DNA from: Pogostemon cablin | Taxonomy: Eukaryota; Streptophyta; Magnoliopsida; Lamiales; Lamiaceae | Length of the DNA: 64,000 nt | NCBI GenBank assembly: GCA_023678885.1 | Contig: CM043012.1 | Location: forward strand, 17,458,036 to 17,522,035 | Direction: 5' to 3' | Shown: one piece after another, positions 22,465 to 34,300 of the stretch | How the letters are laid out: every line of letters begins with the position of its first letter | Position numbering within the stretch: the stretch's first letter is position 1 | Made by a program: the position numbers and the translations under genes | Notes under the pieces: model-generated | The model's input: the letters and a program-made list of their open reading frames with translations, nothing else | The model's database searches: none | What the model was told of the DNA's origin: nothing

Positions 22465-23195
22465 CAGTGTCTGGAAACCATGAAGCCTCAGATCCTGTAT
22501 CAGAAAAAGTGTCAGGTGAAGCTTGAGCTAGGTGCAAACTAGGATTTCTGTTGGAGTACTGGCTTGAGTTCTATGGTAAATTATATTAGCTCGTATTTCC
22601 TCCATTTGTTCCTTGAAATAAGGTATCAAACATATACCAACATTTATCAGCATTGTGGTTTCCTTGACATAATGACATTGGAACTTGTTTGATCCAAAAT
22701 GACCACCTCTTCCTCTATGGTTTCCTCCTCTAAAATTCCTTCCTTTATAGCTTGGAGAGGCATATTGTTACATTTTTCCTCTATCATTTCCATTGTTGAA
22801 AGCATGAGCTCCTCTTCTTCCTCCTGTGTTCATGAAGGCAGTGTTGGTAGTAGGTTGAAATCCTTCGTTATTTCCAAAAACTCTATATGTCAATTCCAAT
22901 CTTAACTCATAGCTCAAAAGCAAAGACTGCAACTCAATAACAGACTACTGTTCCACTCTGAATGTAACAAAAACCATCACCGCATCATACTCATTTCCCA
23001 AACCTGAAATTATGTAGAGAATTTTGTCTTCTTCTTGCAAATTCTGTCCAGTCGAAGCAAGTTGATCAAAACATGACTTCATTTGATTAAGATAGTCTCT
23101 CAAACTTAGATTTCTTTTTCATTTAGTGAGCAACTTTATTTTGTACTGCATCAGCTTTGCTTGAGATTGAGTGAGAAGTTCATCTCTAAAGTCTT

Positions 23196-23432
23196 CTATA
23201 TTTCTGATGCAGGTTCCAAACCAATCATAAGAATCAAAACACTTTCAGTTATGAATGATAACATCCATGAACTGAGCAGTTGATCTTGCCTTTGCCAAAC
23301 AAGAAATTTTGTATTCAGCGTCAGTGCGGTGTTGTCACCACCATTTACAAACTTTTGTGGGACTTCGATGCTCCCATCAATGAAGTGCTCTAGCCCATAA
23401 CCTCGAATGGTGGACAAAATCTGTTGTCTCAA
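23196..23432 (-). pseudogene. Copia gag (UBN2-type) fragment
   Basis: Reads QQILSTIRGYGLEHFIDGSI, then LVWQRQDQLLSSWMLSFITE, the conserved N-terminal half of plant copia gag (UBN2/retrotran_gag family: WRQQI..I.G..L..F.DG, then W...DQ.L..W...S). Gag forms the virus-like particle. The right part of gag toward 22560 has frame breaks. Located about 190 bp inside the LTR, as expected for the first coding region. Confidence 0.8.
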
Positions 23433-23635
23433 AATTAAATAATTATTTTCATCATGTTTGTTGTAACAAGCTGATTTGGAAGGGGTATGATTATATGTTG
23501 ATTTGAAGTGATGTCAGTGGACGTTTTTGGGTTATGAGACATGGTAACAAGACTCAACAATGATGATAACCAAAATAAAAACAAGAAATAAAGGAGGAGA
23601 AAAACAGATACATGATCAAACCTGCTTTGATACTA

Positions 23636-23997
23636 TGAAAGAAATGCAATATCTAGTTAATACAACAGTAAAGAAGAACATGATGGGATGAGTTTTTTTG
23701 CTTTGCTTTCATTACTTCAAATTACAATAAAGATAATTACAAAAAGATCCTATCTACGCTATATATATTAATAGAAATATAGCTACATGCCAATGTATTC
23801 ATTCGATGCCTTTGTGTGTTGTCTTCATATGTCCTTGGAGTTGTTCTAGCTTTGTATTAATGGGTGGGGGACCACACATGGAATTTTTTCTTTTTATACC
23901 ATGCATAAAAGGTAGAAGAGAAAATGTTGAGGGATTTGGAGTTGATTCACTGATCTTTTGTTCTTATTTGTAACTGTCATCACCACAAATGTTGACA
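23636..23997 (-). repeat. Copia LTR (5' LTR of the minus-strand element)
   Basis: On the minus strand it starts TGTCAACATTTGTGG and ends CTTTCA directly before the primer-binding-site-like sequence. Length is about 362 bp. The partner LTR is not in the window. Confidence 0.65.
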
Positions 23998-24354
23998 GGT
24001 CTCACCTAATACCTACCCTAAAGAAAAAGACCTTCTTTGATTTGATTAATTGAGAAATTCATTTTAAATCGTAAACGCATGCCTCCAACTACACGCAGCT
24101 CCATCTTGAATATTTTTTTTCAATTTAAATAAAAATTATGATATATTTATTGTTATTATTATTCAAAAAAATAATTCAACGGTTTGTTATATCTTTATTT
24201 TATTGGGTACCACTTTATATTAAACATATTATCATTTTTATTCATCTTATTAATTGTTCGTAGAGTGGCACTAGGGTGGAATCGGTCCCATGAATATTTC
24301 ATGGAACCGGATTTTAAATCATACCCATATGAATCTCGCGGATTCTGTAAACAA

Positions 24355-26346
24355 TACACGTGCTCAGATCTTCATTCATTCCTAAGGGACAAATAAAGAA
24401 GAGCATAAAAACACAACACAAGAATTTACGTGGAAAACTCCAAAAGCGGAGAAAAACCACGAACCAAGAAAATACCACTATGTGAAAATTTTTTACAATC
24501 ACACATAATTTCTCTCTCCTGACTCCAATCCCTACACTCTTACAAATCTTTGACTAATTCACACATTTCCCCCCATTCTCACAACTGAGAATACAAGAAA
24601 GGAATTTAAATAGAATCAAACACAAAGATTAAAGTGTACTTGGTTGGTGCACTTGACATCAAGTCCAAAGGCCTCCTTATATATCACCAAGGATTCCTCC
24701 CCTTTTACTCTTCATCCGATGTGGGACAAAGGAACTAAAAGAAAACCCTTATTTTATTTTTGACAAAACCAACAATCTCCACCTTGTTAAAATAAAAGAA
24801 GACTCATTGTATTCACTGACAATTCATTTTCTACCCGAGAATCCTTTAGAATCAACCATTCTAAGAATTATTGTCTGCACCGACAATCCATTCTCAATCC
24901 CGAGAATCCTACTCCACCATATGAGTAGACCACTTAGAATCAACCATTCTAAGAATTTCCTGCGGCACATATCTAAAATACCTGCTGATATTTATGGTGC
25001 TACTTCCAGCATTTGACTCCCCTAGAAGTCCATCAGCCATCGATATATATCCACTACACACCTTACATCACCTGCCAAGTCAATTTTCGTGTGCAAATTT
25101 GTGGACCAACTAATATTATTACATTATTTTCCATGACAACTGAGCATGTCATAAGGATCCCCAATAATATTAACTCAACATTTGGAACTGTTGCCGCACC
25201 AGCTCCTCCTTGACCAACAACGTCACCATTGGTCCACCATAAGCAATTACCGTGCAATTGCTCTACCTTAACCAACAACCGTCATTGTACCAACATGACG
25301 TCGCTGTCTTTTACCGCCAAGCTACACCAGGTTTTTCCGACTTCTTTTCCTACTAAAAGTGTCATCACTTGAAGCCGATTCCAATCCTTCGGAATTCACG
25401 ATGCTTATCCCCACTTGTCGGTTAATCCACGCTTCTCTTTGCCGATCTAGCGCTACTGATACTAAGCCACAACATCGCCATCTTCCCTGTTGAATCGCCG
25501 CTTCTCCATGCCACCAATCATTACTGGAAAACTCGTTCATTTCAAACCTCCTTGAGCCGACATTCATGGAAAATCTTATTCCGCTGTTAAGCCAACTCCA
25601 CCACCGAGAATCCCAACAATTCACATTGCTGCAGGTCCAAGAACTCCATCAAAAACTGCTGACCTACAAATCCTACCCATTGCCACGCCACTGTTTCCAC
25701 AGTCTGACGCATTTCACCGCAAGAAAGGAGATGTCATCACATCTGGCTGATCTTCTGACTCCCTTGTGCCACTAGCTTTTCTCACTTCTTACATGTCACC
25801 ATTAGCCCAATGAATAGCACTCTTCTTCTCGTAAAATCTTTTCTGATGTGGAAGGTCAGACTTGCTGCAACCACAGAGCATACTAAAAACTTTATAAGTG
25901 CCCGAACCGAGCCTGATACCACTTGTAGGGATAAGCAGATCCCCATTCATTCCTAAGGGACAAATAAAGAAGAGCATAAAAAGCACAACACAAGAATTTA
26001 CGTGAAAAACTCCAAAATCAGAGAAAAATCACAGACCGAGAAAATACCACTATGTGAAATTTTTTTACAATCGCACAGAATTTCTCTCTCCCGACTCCAA
26101 TCCCTACACTCTTACAAATCTTTGACTAATTCGCACATTTCTCCCCATTCTTATAGCCGAAAATACAAGAAAGGAATTTAATTAGAATCAAACACAAAGA
26201 TTAAAGTGTACTTGATTGGTGCACTTGACATCAAGTCCAAAGGTCTCCTTATATAGCACCAAGGATTCCTCCCCTTTTACTCTTCATCCGATGTGGAACA
26301 AATGAAATAAAAGAAAACCCTTCTTTTATTCTTGACAAAACCAACA
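24355..26346 (-). mobile_element. Small non-autonomous LTR retrotransposon
   Basis: Two direct repeats of about 420 bp, 24355-24774 and 25924-26346, share CATTCATTCCTAAGGGACAA, AGCACAACACAAGAATTTACG, TGATGTGG-type and ACAAAACCAACA ends. They flank 1.15 kb. On the minus strand the right copy starts TGTTGGTTTTG, ends CCCTACA and is followed by GTGGTATCAGGC, a tRNA-Met-type primer site. Beside the left copy AAGGTGGAGAT is a polypurine tract. There is no gag or pol; the internal region carries a degenerate repeat of ATTCTAAGAATT / GAATCAACC motifs at 24808-24960. The start of the left LTR is degraded. Confidence 0.82.
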
Positions 26347-27220
26347 TCTCCTCCTAAAAATACACGTAATTCTGTCGCCCTTTATCCTCTCTTCTCTCTT
26401 TTCCTAAAAATAAGTAAACATGCTCCTCTCTTCAACATAAGAATCTCAATATCCTAATATTGAAAAATTTGTTGCTAGTTTCACCTCGCCGCCGACAGCA
26501 CTCCACCGCCGAGCGCCACTTTGCCCCGACGACCATTATTGCCGAATGATGCTGCCACTATTACAACCGCCGTCATTCGCCGAGGATCGCCGCCGCTGTT
26601 CTTCTTCTCCATTCCTTGGCGCCTGACATTGCTTCCAACGGAGCGGCACTTCTGGAACTCAGTGTTGTCGTCATTAGAGGCGACGGAGTAACTATTTATT
26701 CCACATTCTTAATTGCTTCTCTCTATATATGTTCATCTCTTTTCCTTTACAAATAATTTTTTTACATCAAATTCGAAAAAATCACAAATACTCAAAATTT
26801 CAAAAAAAAAAAACTATCAGAATTAGAGAGAGAAAAGAAAGAAAGAATTTGTAGATTTTTTTTAAAAGAGAAATGAAATTATTAAGAGAGAGAAAAAAGA
26901 AAAAAAGTGATGGGTGAGATTTGAACTATCAAAATTAGAAAGAGAGAAAAAAGTGAGAAGTGATGATTTTTTTAGAAAGAGAAATTAAATTATTAAGAGA
27001 GAGAAAAATGAAAGGAAGAAGTGATGGGTGTGATTAGAAAGAGAAAAGAAATTATGTGGATTTTAGTTTATAGATTAATTATCACATGTGTATTCCTCTT
27101 TAAATTTTGTAATTGTTCTCTTTCGTTTCTTTATTTTCACACCATGTCCAAAGCGAACAAGAAAATTACAACTTTAATACTAAGTTTTATTATTAAATCA
27201 GAGTCTCAAATAAAATGTGA
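26347..27220. other. Non-coding spacer with a GC-rich patch
   Basis: A GC-rich segment at 26485-26690 (many CGCCG triplets) stands out from the AT-rich surroundings but has no open frame. A purine-rich GAGAGA stretch covers 26820-27060. No gene supported. Confidence 0.45.
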
Positions 27221-27224
27221 TCAA

Positions 27225-27560
27225 TTTAATTTCAAAAAGTGATCCAATTAATTTTAAAAAGTAATCTAATTAATTTTATAGAGTGATCCATTAACTTAGA
27301 GATTGTATACAATTTAATTTTTCACTACAAATGACATAATTTTGGAAAATCACAATTTCAAATCAAAGAGTAACTTAATTCATTATAAAGAGTAATCTAA
27401 TTAATTTCAAAGAGTAACTTAATTATTTTTATAAAGTGATCTAGCATCATATAGATTGCATTCTATTTTATTAATTTTAAAGTGTAGTCTAATTAATTCC
27501 AAAAAGAGATCTAATTAATTCCAAAGAGTATCCTAATTATTTTTATAGAAAAAAATTAAC
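27225..27560. repeat. Degenerate short tandem repeat
   Basis: Variants of AAAGAGTAATCTAATTAATTT recur about ten times with a spacing of roughly 25-30 bp. Confidence 0.7.
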
Positions 27561-28267
27561 CTTATGCATTAAATAAAATAACTAGAAAAAAATTATCCTT
27601 GTGCATTAAATATGTTATTTGTCTGGTTTTGGTTCGTTTCTGTATAATTTGATACAGAATAGTTGCAGCAATAGAAACAAACTAAAAACCTCTATTTTAA
27701 TCTTACTAAAACTCGATAACCCAATAAGGAAAACTCATAAAATCAAACTCGTAGGAACTTCAAGCCTCGAATCACTCAAGAAAATAAAATCATATACACA
27801 CAAAAAAATCGAATGCCACAACAAACATTAATTATTTGCAACAAAGACAAATAACTGAATATATAACACATCAATTTAGGCCATGCTTTTATGTATACAT
27901 TATACATACATATCATATGAAACCTTAATTACTCAAAATTGAAACTGCCGGCCGTTCCAAAGTTCCTTATCTCCTATAAAAGTTCCCTTTTCCAAGTTGA
28001 AACCGTTAGTCGTCCAATCTGCTCATGCCAGAAATTACACCGCCAAGCCCAGTCACAAAACTGCCCTTCGACGATGCTACTGGAGTTCACCGTTGAGTTC
28101 CGTCAACTGCCGCTAAAGGCGCAAACACCAAGCCGCGTAAGTCCGTCGCAGATCTGCCTGAGTGTAAACAAGAAATTTCTACCGGTGCTTAAGAGAGAGT
28201 GTCAAAGGGTTAGAGAGTGAAAGTGATATAATGGAGGGAGAATGAGAGTGGGGAGATCTAGACAACA

Positions 28268-28480
28268 GTAAGAGAGAGAGAGAGAGGAAAAATATCCGTA
28301 GGAAGAAAGGAAAAAAGAATATCTGGGGAGAGAAAGATAAATCTACTATCACAACAGCGAAGAGAGAAAGAAAAGAAGAATATATGCAGAGATAAAGATA
28401 AATCTGGATATCAACAGCGAAGAGAAAGGAAAGAAGAATATATGGAAAGAGAAAGATAAATCTGGATCTCAGCAGCGAAG
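28268..28480. repeat. GA-rich microsatellite and ~60-bp minisatellite
   Basis: A run of AG (28268-28286) is followed by about three units of AAAGATAAATCTGGATATCA with CAACAGCGAAGAGAAA and GAAGAATATATG, period about 60 bp. Confidence 0.8.
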
Positions 28481-28802
28481 AGAAATACCCGCGTGACTTT
28501 TTTGACCCATATTTTCTAAAAAGATCCGGTCTTAAGAATTTGAAAAAAAAGAAAAAGCAAGGCCTACGCTAGTCATTGTCTTGTTCGTAAAATAGTTTAA
28601 TTAAACAGTTATCAATTTTTCTTTATCTAGGTATCATTTTTTTGACAATGACTTGCGTACGCAAGTTCCATGGATTCAAATTTTGCAACCGGATGCGCAA
28701 GTTACGGAAATGCCCCGACCACTGTTTTTCCAAATTTTACAAGTTCTGATTTTTTTTTGTTTTATTCTTTTTTTTATTTTGTTTCTTTTTTGTTTTTTAT
28801 TT

Positions 28803-29130
28803 AATTTTAGGGATATAATTATAATTTCACCCTTGTGGTTTACGGTATATTTCACCCTTAGGGTTTAGGGATTAGGGTATAATTGTACTTTTACCATGGT
28901 GGTTTAGGGTATATTTCACCCCTAGAGATTATGATTTAGGGTATAATTATACACCCTTATGGTTTAGGGTATACTTTACCCCAAGGGTTTTAGGTTTAGG
29001 GTATAATTGTAATTTCACCTTGTGGTTTAGGATATAATTTATCTCTAGAGTTTAGGGATTGGGGTATAATTATAATTTTATCCTTGTGGTTTAGGGTATA
29101 ATTTATTCCTAGGGTTTAGGGTATAATAGT
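28803..29130. repeat. Telomere-motif minisatellite (GGTTTAGGGTATA units)
   Basis: Five diverged units of about 63-68 bp, each with GTGGTTTAGGGTATAATT, a run of TTTCACCC or similar, and CTAGGGTTTAGG. The TTTAGGG heptamer of plant telomeres recurs inside the units but not as a pure array. Confidence 0.85.
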
Positions 29131-29152
29131 CATTTAAGTATAATAAATTTAA

Positions 29153-30499
29153 GAGTCCATTACTATTAGGTATAATTTATATACTAATATTACTACTAGA
29201 TACATATGGTAAAAATATTACTAATCAATATACAAAATAAATATGTGAAATACCGCTCTTATCCCTCTTTTAATTGTGTTCAAAATTTAATTTAAAAGGA
29301 CGAGTAATTAATAATAGAAAGATAAAAGATTCCCACTAATATCTCCACAAAAATCGGGGAAAAATAACTCCCAATCACTTGTTGATATTGTGAGTAAAAT
29401 CGGTGGATTAATTTCTCCATTCTGCATATATATGAAATATTTTGGTATTCAGGTATTGTATTCAGAAACAAATTAATTAATAAATTGCTTAAAAAATTAG
29501 CTCGATGGATCATATTATTTTGGTATTCAGAAATTATTTAAAAATGATTCGGACTGATCGTATATTAACCAGATAAGGAATTTCGTATTCAGAAATATTT
29601 ATTAATATTCAGAATTCAAATTTGTAATGTATTCAGAATTAATGTAATTAGAAATATTCCAATTTTAATGTATTTAGAATCAATTTAATTTACAAATCAC
29701 AAATTCAAATTTGTATTGTATTCATAATTAATGTAATTAGAAATGTTCAAATTTTAATGTATTTAGAATCAAATTAATTTACAAATCACGTAATTGTATT
29801 CATAATTAATGTAATTAGAAATATTCAAATTTCATGTAATATATTCAAAATCAATTTAATTTACAAATCACATAATAGATTTAGAATTAATGTAATAAAA
29901 AATATTAAAATCTCAGATTTGTAATGTATTTAAAATTATTTTAATTTACAAATCATGTATCTAACAGAGTGGATCCAGACTTCTCGATCCAGACTCATAT
30001 TTGGATTACACCACTTTGATTGACGAGATCCTCATGATAGCAATAGAGTAGCAACGAAAAGGTTAGATCGTGGAGGAGTGCTGGACTAGGGCAAACACTC
30101 TAGCAGCGGCGTCTGTCGAGTCAGATGATTTCAGTAATTTTCATGCCGGGACTCTAGAGATTCAACTCATATTCCATCGGTAGATTACCTCTCCAATAGA
30201 CGAGATCTTCATGGTAGGGATATGCAGTGGCGGAAAGTTTAACATTCTGAATACTCTTAATTTCTTCGATGGATATTTTTTGAAGTGGATTGATTATGGA
30301 AATTAATGGAGAAAGAATAGAATATAGGAAGTGGATTTATGTGTAAATGTGAATTTCTATCTATTTTATAAATAGTTGATGTATAAAAGGGTAATTGAGA
30401 CTTTTTAATAAATATTTTTGTAGTAGATAATAATAAAATATATATTTTGTATCTAGTAGTAATATTAATGTATATTTTGTATTAGTTAGTAATAAATCC
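29153..30499. mobile_element. Mutator-type TIR element, copy 1
   Basis: 1347 bp with inverted ends of about 55 bp. The left starts GAGTCCATTACTATTAGG and the right reverse complement starts GGATTTATTACTAACTA; both contain ATATTACTACTAGATACA. It is flanked on both sides by the 9-bp direct repeat TAAATTTAA (29144-29152 and 30500-30508), the target-duplication length of the Mutator superfamily. No transposase ORF. A second copy lies inverted at 55821-56705. Confidence 0.88.
29600..29960. repeat. ~80-90 bp tandem repeat inside the Mutator-type element
   Basis: AATTAATGTAATTAGAAAT plus AATTTAATTTACAAATCAC recur four times, with starts near 29637, 29727, 29805 and 29886. Confidence 0.8.
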
Positions 30500-30950
30500 T
30501 AAATTTAAAAATAACATAAAAAACATTAATGAAGGAGGAAGAATAAATTAAAAAGGGTAGGGACCATAGGTTCCACCCAAGTCACACTCCATTTTTTTAT
30601 TAGTAATACTATTATTTTTTATTATTCCAGAAAATTGTTCTTGTTCTTGAATAATTCAATTATAAAAACATCATTTTTTATAATTAAGAATAATTTTTTA
30701 TTAAAAATATTATTACTTTTTATTATTTTAGTAACATTTTCGTGAAATACACTTTTTTTAATTATCACTTTTTATTAGAGATTTTATCATTTTTTTTAAA
30801 TGTTATCACTTTTCATTTATATTATAAATTGTTCATGTAATAGTTCACAACACTGTTATTATTTTTCATCAATTGATTATCATATTTTATAAATTTATAA
30901 TATTTAAATAAAAAATAAATTAAATAAATAACAAATTTTAAATTAATAAA
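30500..30950. other. Non-coding spacer with MITE relic
   Basis: At 30755-30840 is a fragment of the GAGACGGTCTCAC MITE interior (TTATCACTTTTTATTAGAG, then TTATCACTTTTCATTTATATTATAAATT). No gene. Confidence 0.5.
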
Positions 30951-30952
30951 AT

Positions 30953-30954
<2 letters not shown>

Positions 30955-31014
<60 letters not shown>
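30955..31014. repeat. (TA)n microsatellite
   Basis: About 29 uninterrupted TA units, a few hundred bases downstream of the MSL gene stop. Confidence 0.95.
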
Positions 31015-31019
<5 letters not shown>

Positions 31020-31379
31020 CCAAATTAATTTACTTTTACAATTAAATTTTTTATTTTCTAGTTTGATTATAACCAAACATGACCTTTAAAATTTAATTAA
31101 TGGGGATAATGGATGATTTGTTTTACATAAGGAGATCACTAAAACAGTCTCATTCAAGTGTTTGCCCTAAAAATTGGAGTATACTTTAATTTAAAATTTT
31201 AAATCATTTTTATGATATGATTTATATATGTTATACTTTATTCATCAATTAAAAATAATAAATTACATACAAAAAGTCTATAAAGTGGGTAAATTTTAAA
31301 ATAATAATAATAATAACAAAAAGGCGTTACAATAAAAAGTGTTTCTATCAGAAGGAACAAACAGCCCTGTACAGTGTAC

Positions 31380-34300
31380 TCATCTGGAACCACTATTAGC
31401 AATTGGATCATTGGATCCAGTGTAAGATATGACCAATTCCTGAGGAAGAAGGCGATAAATAATCCCGAGCTCTTCAAAAATTGTCTTGAGTTGCAACACC
31501 AGTTCAGATCTGCGATTTCCTCTCTCACCAGAATTCTGGAAATTGATGGTGTGAGTCACATAAAGTGCCATTATCATCTTGTTTACATCCACTATTTCCT
31601 TCACCTGCAAACTGTGGTTCGGACTCCAGTACTGAGGCTTACTCTCCAAGTACCTGAATTTCATGCAATCCACACTTACCACCATTTCAATCCACATATT
31701 AACAACATTCTTAGTTATCAAAAACAAGAAACCCACATTATAAGCTTCTTGATTGTTATTGTTTTTTAATAAGGTATGAATGTGTTGTTTGAATTGGCTT
31801 GGGATTTCATCAGTATTTCACCCAAATCCTTCTTGGAATATTGTGCTACGGGGAGAGAGAGAGAGAGAGAGTAAAGTGAAGTTAGTAACTATTTGACAAT
31901 TTGTAATATTGTTAATTTGAAGGTCAGAAATGCCATTATTTTTAAGGAATTAAGTTTTGTTTTTGATAAATTGATAGAGGAGATGAAAAGTAGAATATGG
32001 AGTTGGTTTTATGCCAATGATGCAAGTTAGTCTAGATTGTCTTTCAACGAGTGACTTGTTAAGCCTAACTTGATTTAGAGCAATTGTACCCTGTAAATTT
32101 TTGGGTATGTTTTATACCCAACTGTCATCAATAAAATTTTTATTTACCAAAAAAAAAAAAAGAAGATCATCAATGTGGCATAACAGACCTTGGGAGAAGT
32201 ATCCCATCCATAAGTTAGAGCAGATATTTTGCCATGATTATTAGTTCCCATGACATCAACCTTCATGCCAGGTTTCCTACACAGTGTAAATTGTCTAAGA
32301 TATTAACCAATTCTTGCATGATAACTCCATTTGATTTTGCTACAAGAAATCTATCTCGCTATGTCTGATTGTAGATGCATGTATGCAGGGCATATGTATC
32401 TATCTATCTTGGCAATGATTTGTGTGCAACCGCCATATGGTGGAACCTTGTGTACTATTTTCCCTTGGGAAACTTTTAGTGTAATTTCACCTCTATGTTT
32501 CATGTAATATTTTTGTAGTTCATGACTTATTTTACTCCCCAATCCATGGAATCTAGCGGTACCCCTAAAGTTTTATCTTTATCATCAGTGTTTAATGTCA
32601 CATACATGCTCATCTATGTTATTTGTTGATGATCAATAAAAGAGAATAACATACCCTTTTATTTTAGCTCTCAAAGCTGCAATGCTCTCCGCTGAGGTGG
32701 AAAAATCGACAGCAAACTCCACAGCATCACCCATCATCTCCGGGCTTCTATTGAAGTTGCTGATTGCTTTTGTTGCCAAAACTGAATTAGGATAGTACAC
32801 CTTTTCATTGTCGGGTTTTAGAAAGATTGTCGTCAAAATATTCATCTCATCAACTATCATCTGCAAGAAACTTGAAGTATTAAGCAAATGGGCAAGGATG
32901 AAAGAATGGGTTTAAATGGATCGACGAGATACCTGCACGCCATCAATGACACACCGATCTCCCACATCAAATGGATGCACTATAAACACAAATATCATGG
33001 CTTCAAAAACCATTTTAGCCGTGTTTCCAAACATAAAAACGACAAGCAAAAACTGAGATGAAATGAAGACCAAAACTTTCGTGGTTGTGATCTCCATAAG
33101 AAGTAACCAAACTATAGTAATTATAATCAGAATGAATCCTGAAGCGATCTTGTTTAGCTCCTCTATTGCTGTTTTCGCATCTTTCAACGACACGGCTAGG
33201 CATTTTCGTTCGTTATAGGCCTTCACCTGCATTAACATATGAAATAAGGTCAAATTCTTAGATGCAAACATTTGTCACACACGTTTAATGTTTAATGCAA
33301 TCTCATGGTGACACATTCTCACACATATTTTTTATAGGATAAAAACTTGGAATGTTAAAACAGGATCTCACCACCCAGTTTCTAAAGGATGACTTCTTGA
33401 TACGCCTTGATTCCGCAGCTCCTTCAAACAGTGGGAAAACGTTATCAACTTCTTCTTTAGGCATGTAAAGTAAGAGGTCATCTTCATCAATGTACCTATT
33501 CCATAGACATTGCAAACTTAATCAACTGAAGGAGAACAAAACAGAGTCGAGTCGAGATGAGACAAGAATACAACACATCAGAATGTCAGTCATATTCGTA
33601 CTTGTGACCGTGTTTCGCAACTTTCTTGAAGATCAGCTTAGCAGCATCTCTAGCTTCAACTTCACTAGAGATCACTTTAGGCTCCCCCAAGTCTTCCTCA
33701 ACGCTCTCGTCGAGGACCTCGGAGATAGTTGGCAGCTCTGAATTCCTTATCACTTTAATCAACCCACCCATTGTCCAAGCAGAAACTTTTTCCCTCCTTA
33801 TCTTATACAGTTTATCCACATTAATCACTTCCCCTTTTTTATCTTCCTTCCCTAGTTTCATTTTCTTGAAGCTCAACTGTCCACTACTTGCAAAACTGTC
33901 ATTACCAGCACTCTCCATCATAGGATTTCCAGAGAGGGTTTGAAGAATATACTGATGGAATATGGATTCTTGAATTCTATCAAAGAAGGTTTTCACATGA
34001 AAAGTTGAAGCAACCAATTTGACTAAAAATGTCTTGACTGTCCACATGACTGCTCCAACAAGGGTAGACACAATGCCCCTTGTTATGTAGTTTAGAACTT
34101 TAGAGGTGTCCTCTTTTCTTTCGACCCCTCTGTTGATCAACAAAGCCCATGCTAGAAGAATCAAAGCCAACCAAATAACGACACGAAAACTCTTCTTTAT
34201 GCCGAAAAGGAAATACAAGACCTTCTTCTTGAGCAAGAAGTTCTTTTCGATCAAGAAAACGAGGAAGTTTGTTAACCATTCGGTGAACAAACGCCCACAA

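Larger units (their letters stand above)
21560..23635 (-). mobile_element. Ty1/copia retrotransposon, 5' half, decayed
   Basis: On the minus strand the order is LTR (23636-23997), primer-binding-site-like GTATCAAAGCAGG (about 23622-23634, tRNA-Met type), gag, pre-integrase and start of integrase. Reverse transcriptase, RNase H and the second LTR are missing from the left part, which ends near the hAT-like fragment. Frames are shifted and interrupted. Confidence 0.8.

Noticed and set aside
23620..23636. tRNA-like sequence
   Set aside because: Only the short tRNA-complementary primer-binding segment of a copia element; no cloverleaf.
25322..25624. Minus-strand ORF of 100 codons inside the 2 kb LTR element
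   Set aside because: Trp/Arg-rich with no similarity to gag or pol; treated as chance.
27939..28220. Plus-strand ORF of 93 codons
   Set aside because: No domain, signal or neighbour support; borders a purine minisatellite.
28803..29130. True telomere end
   Set aside because: The TTTAGGG motifs are embedded in longer units and both flanks are ordinary interstitial sequence.
31374..31769. Plus-strand ORF of 131 codons over the last MSL exon
   Set aside because: Antisense to a clearly conserved MSL exon; no independent support.
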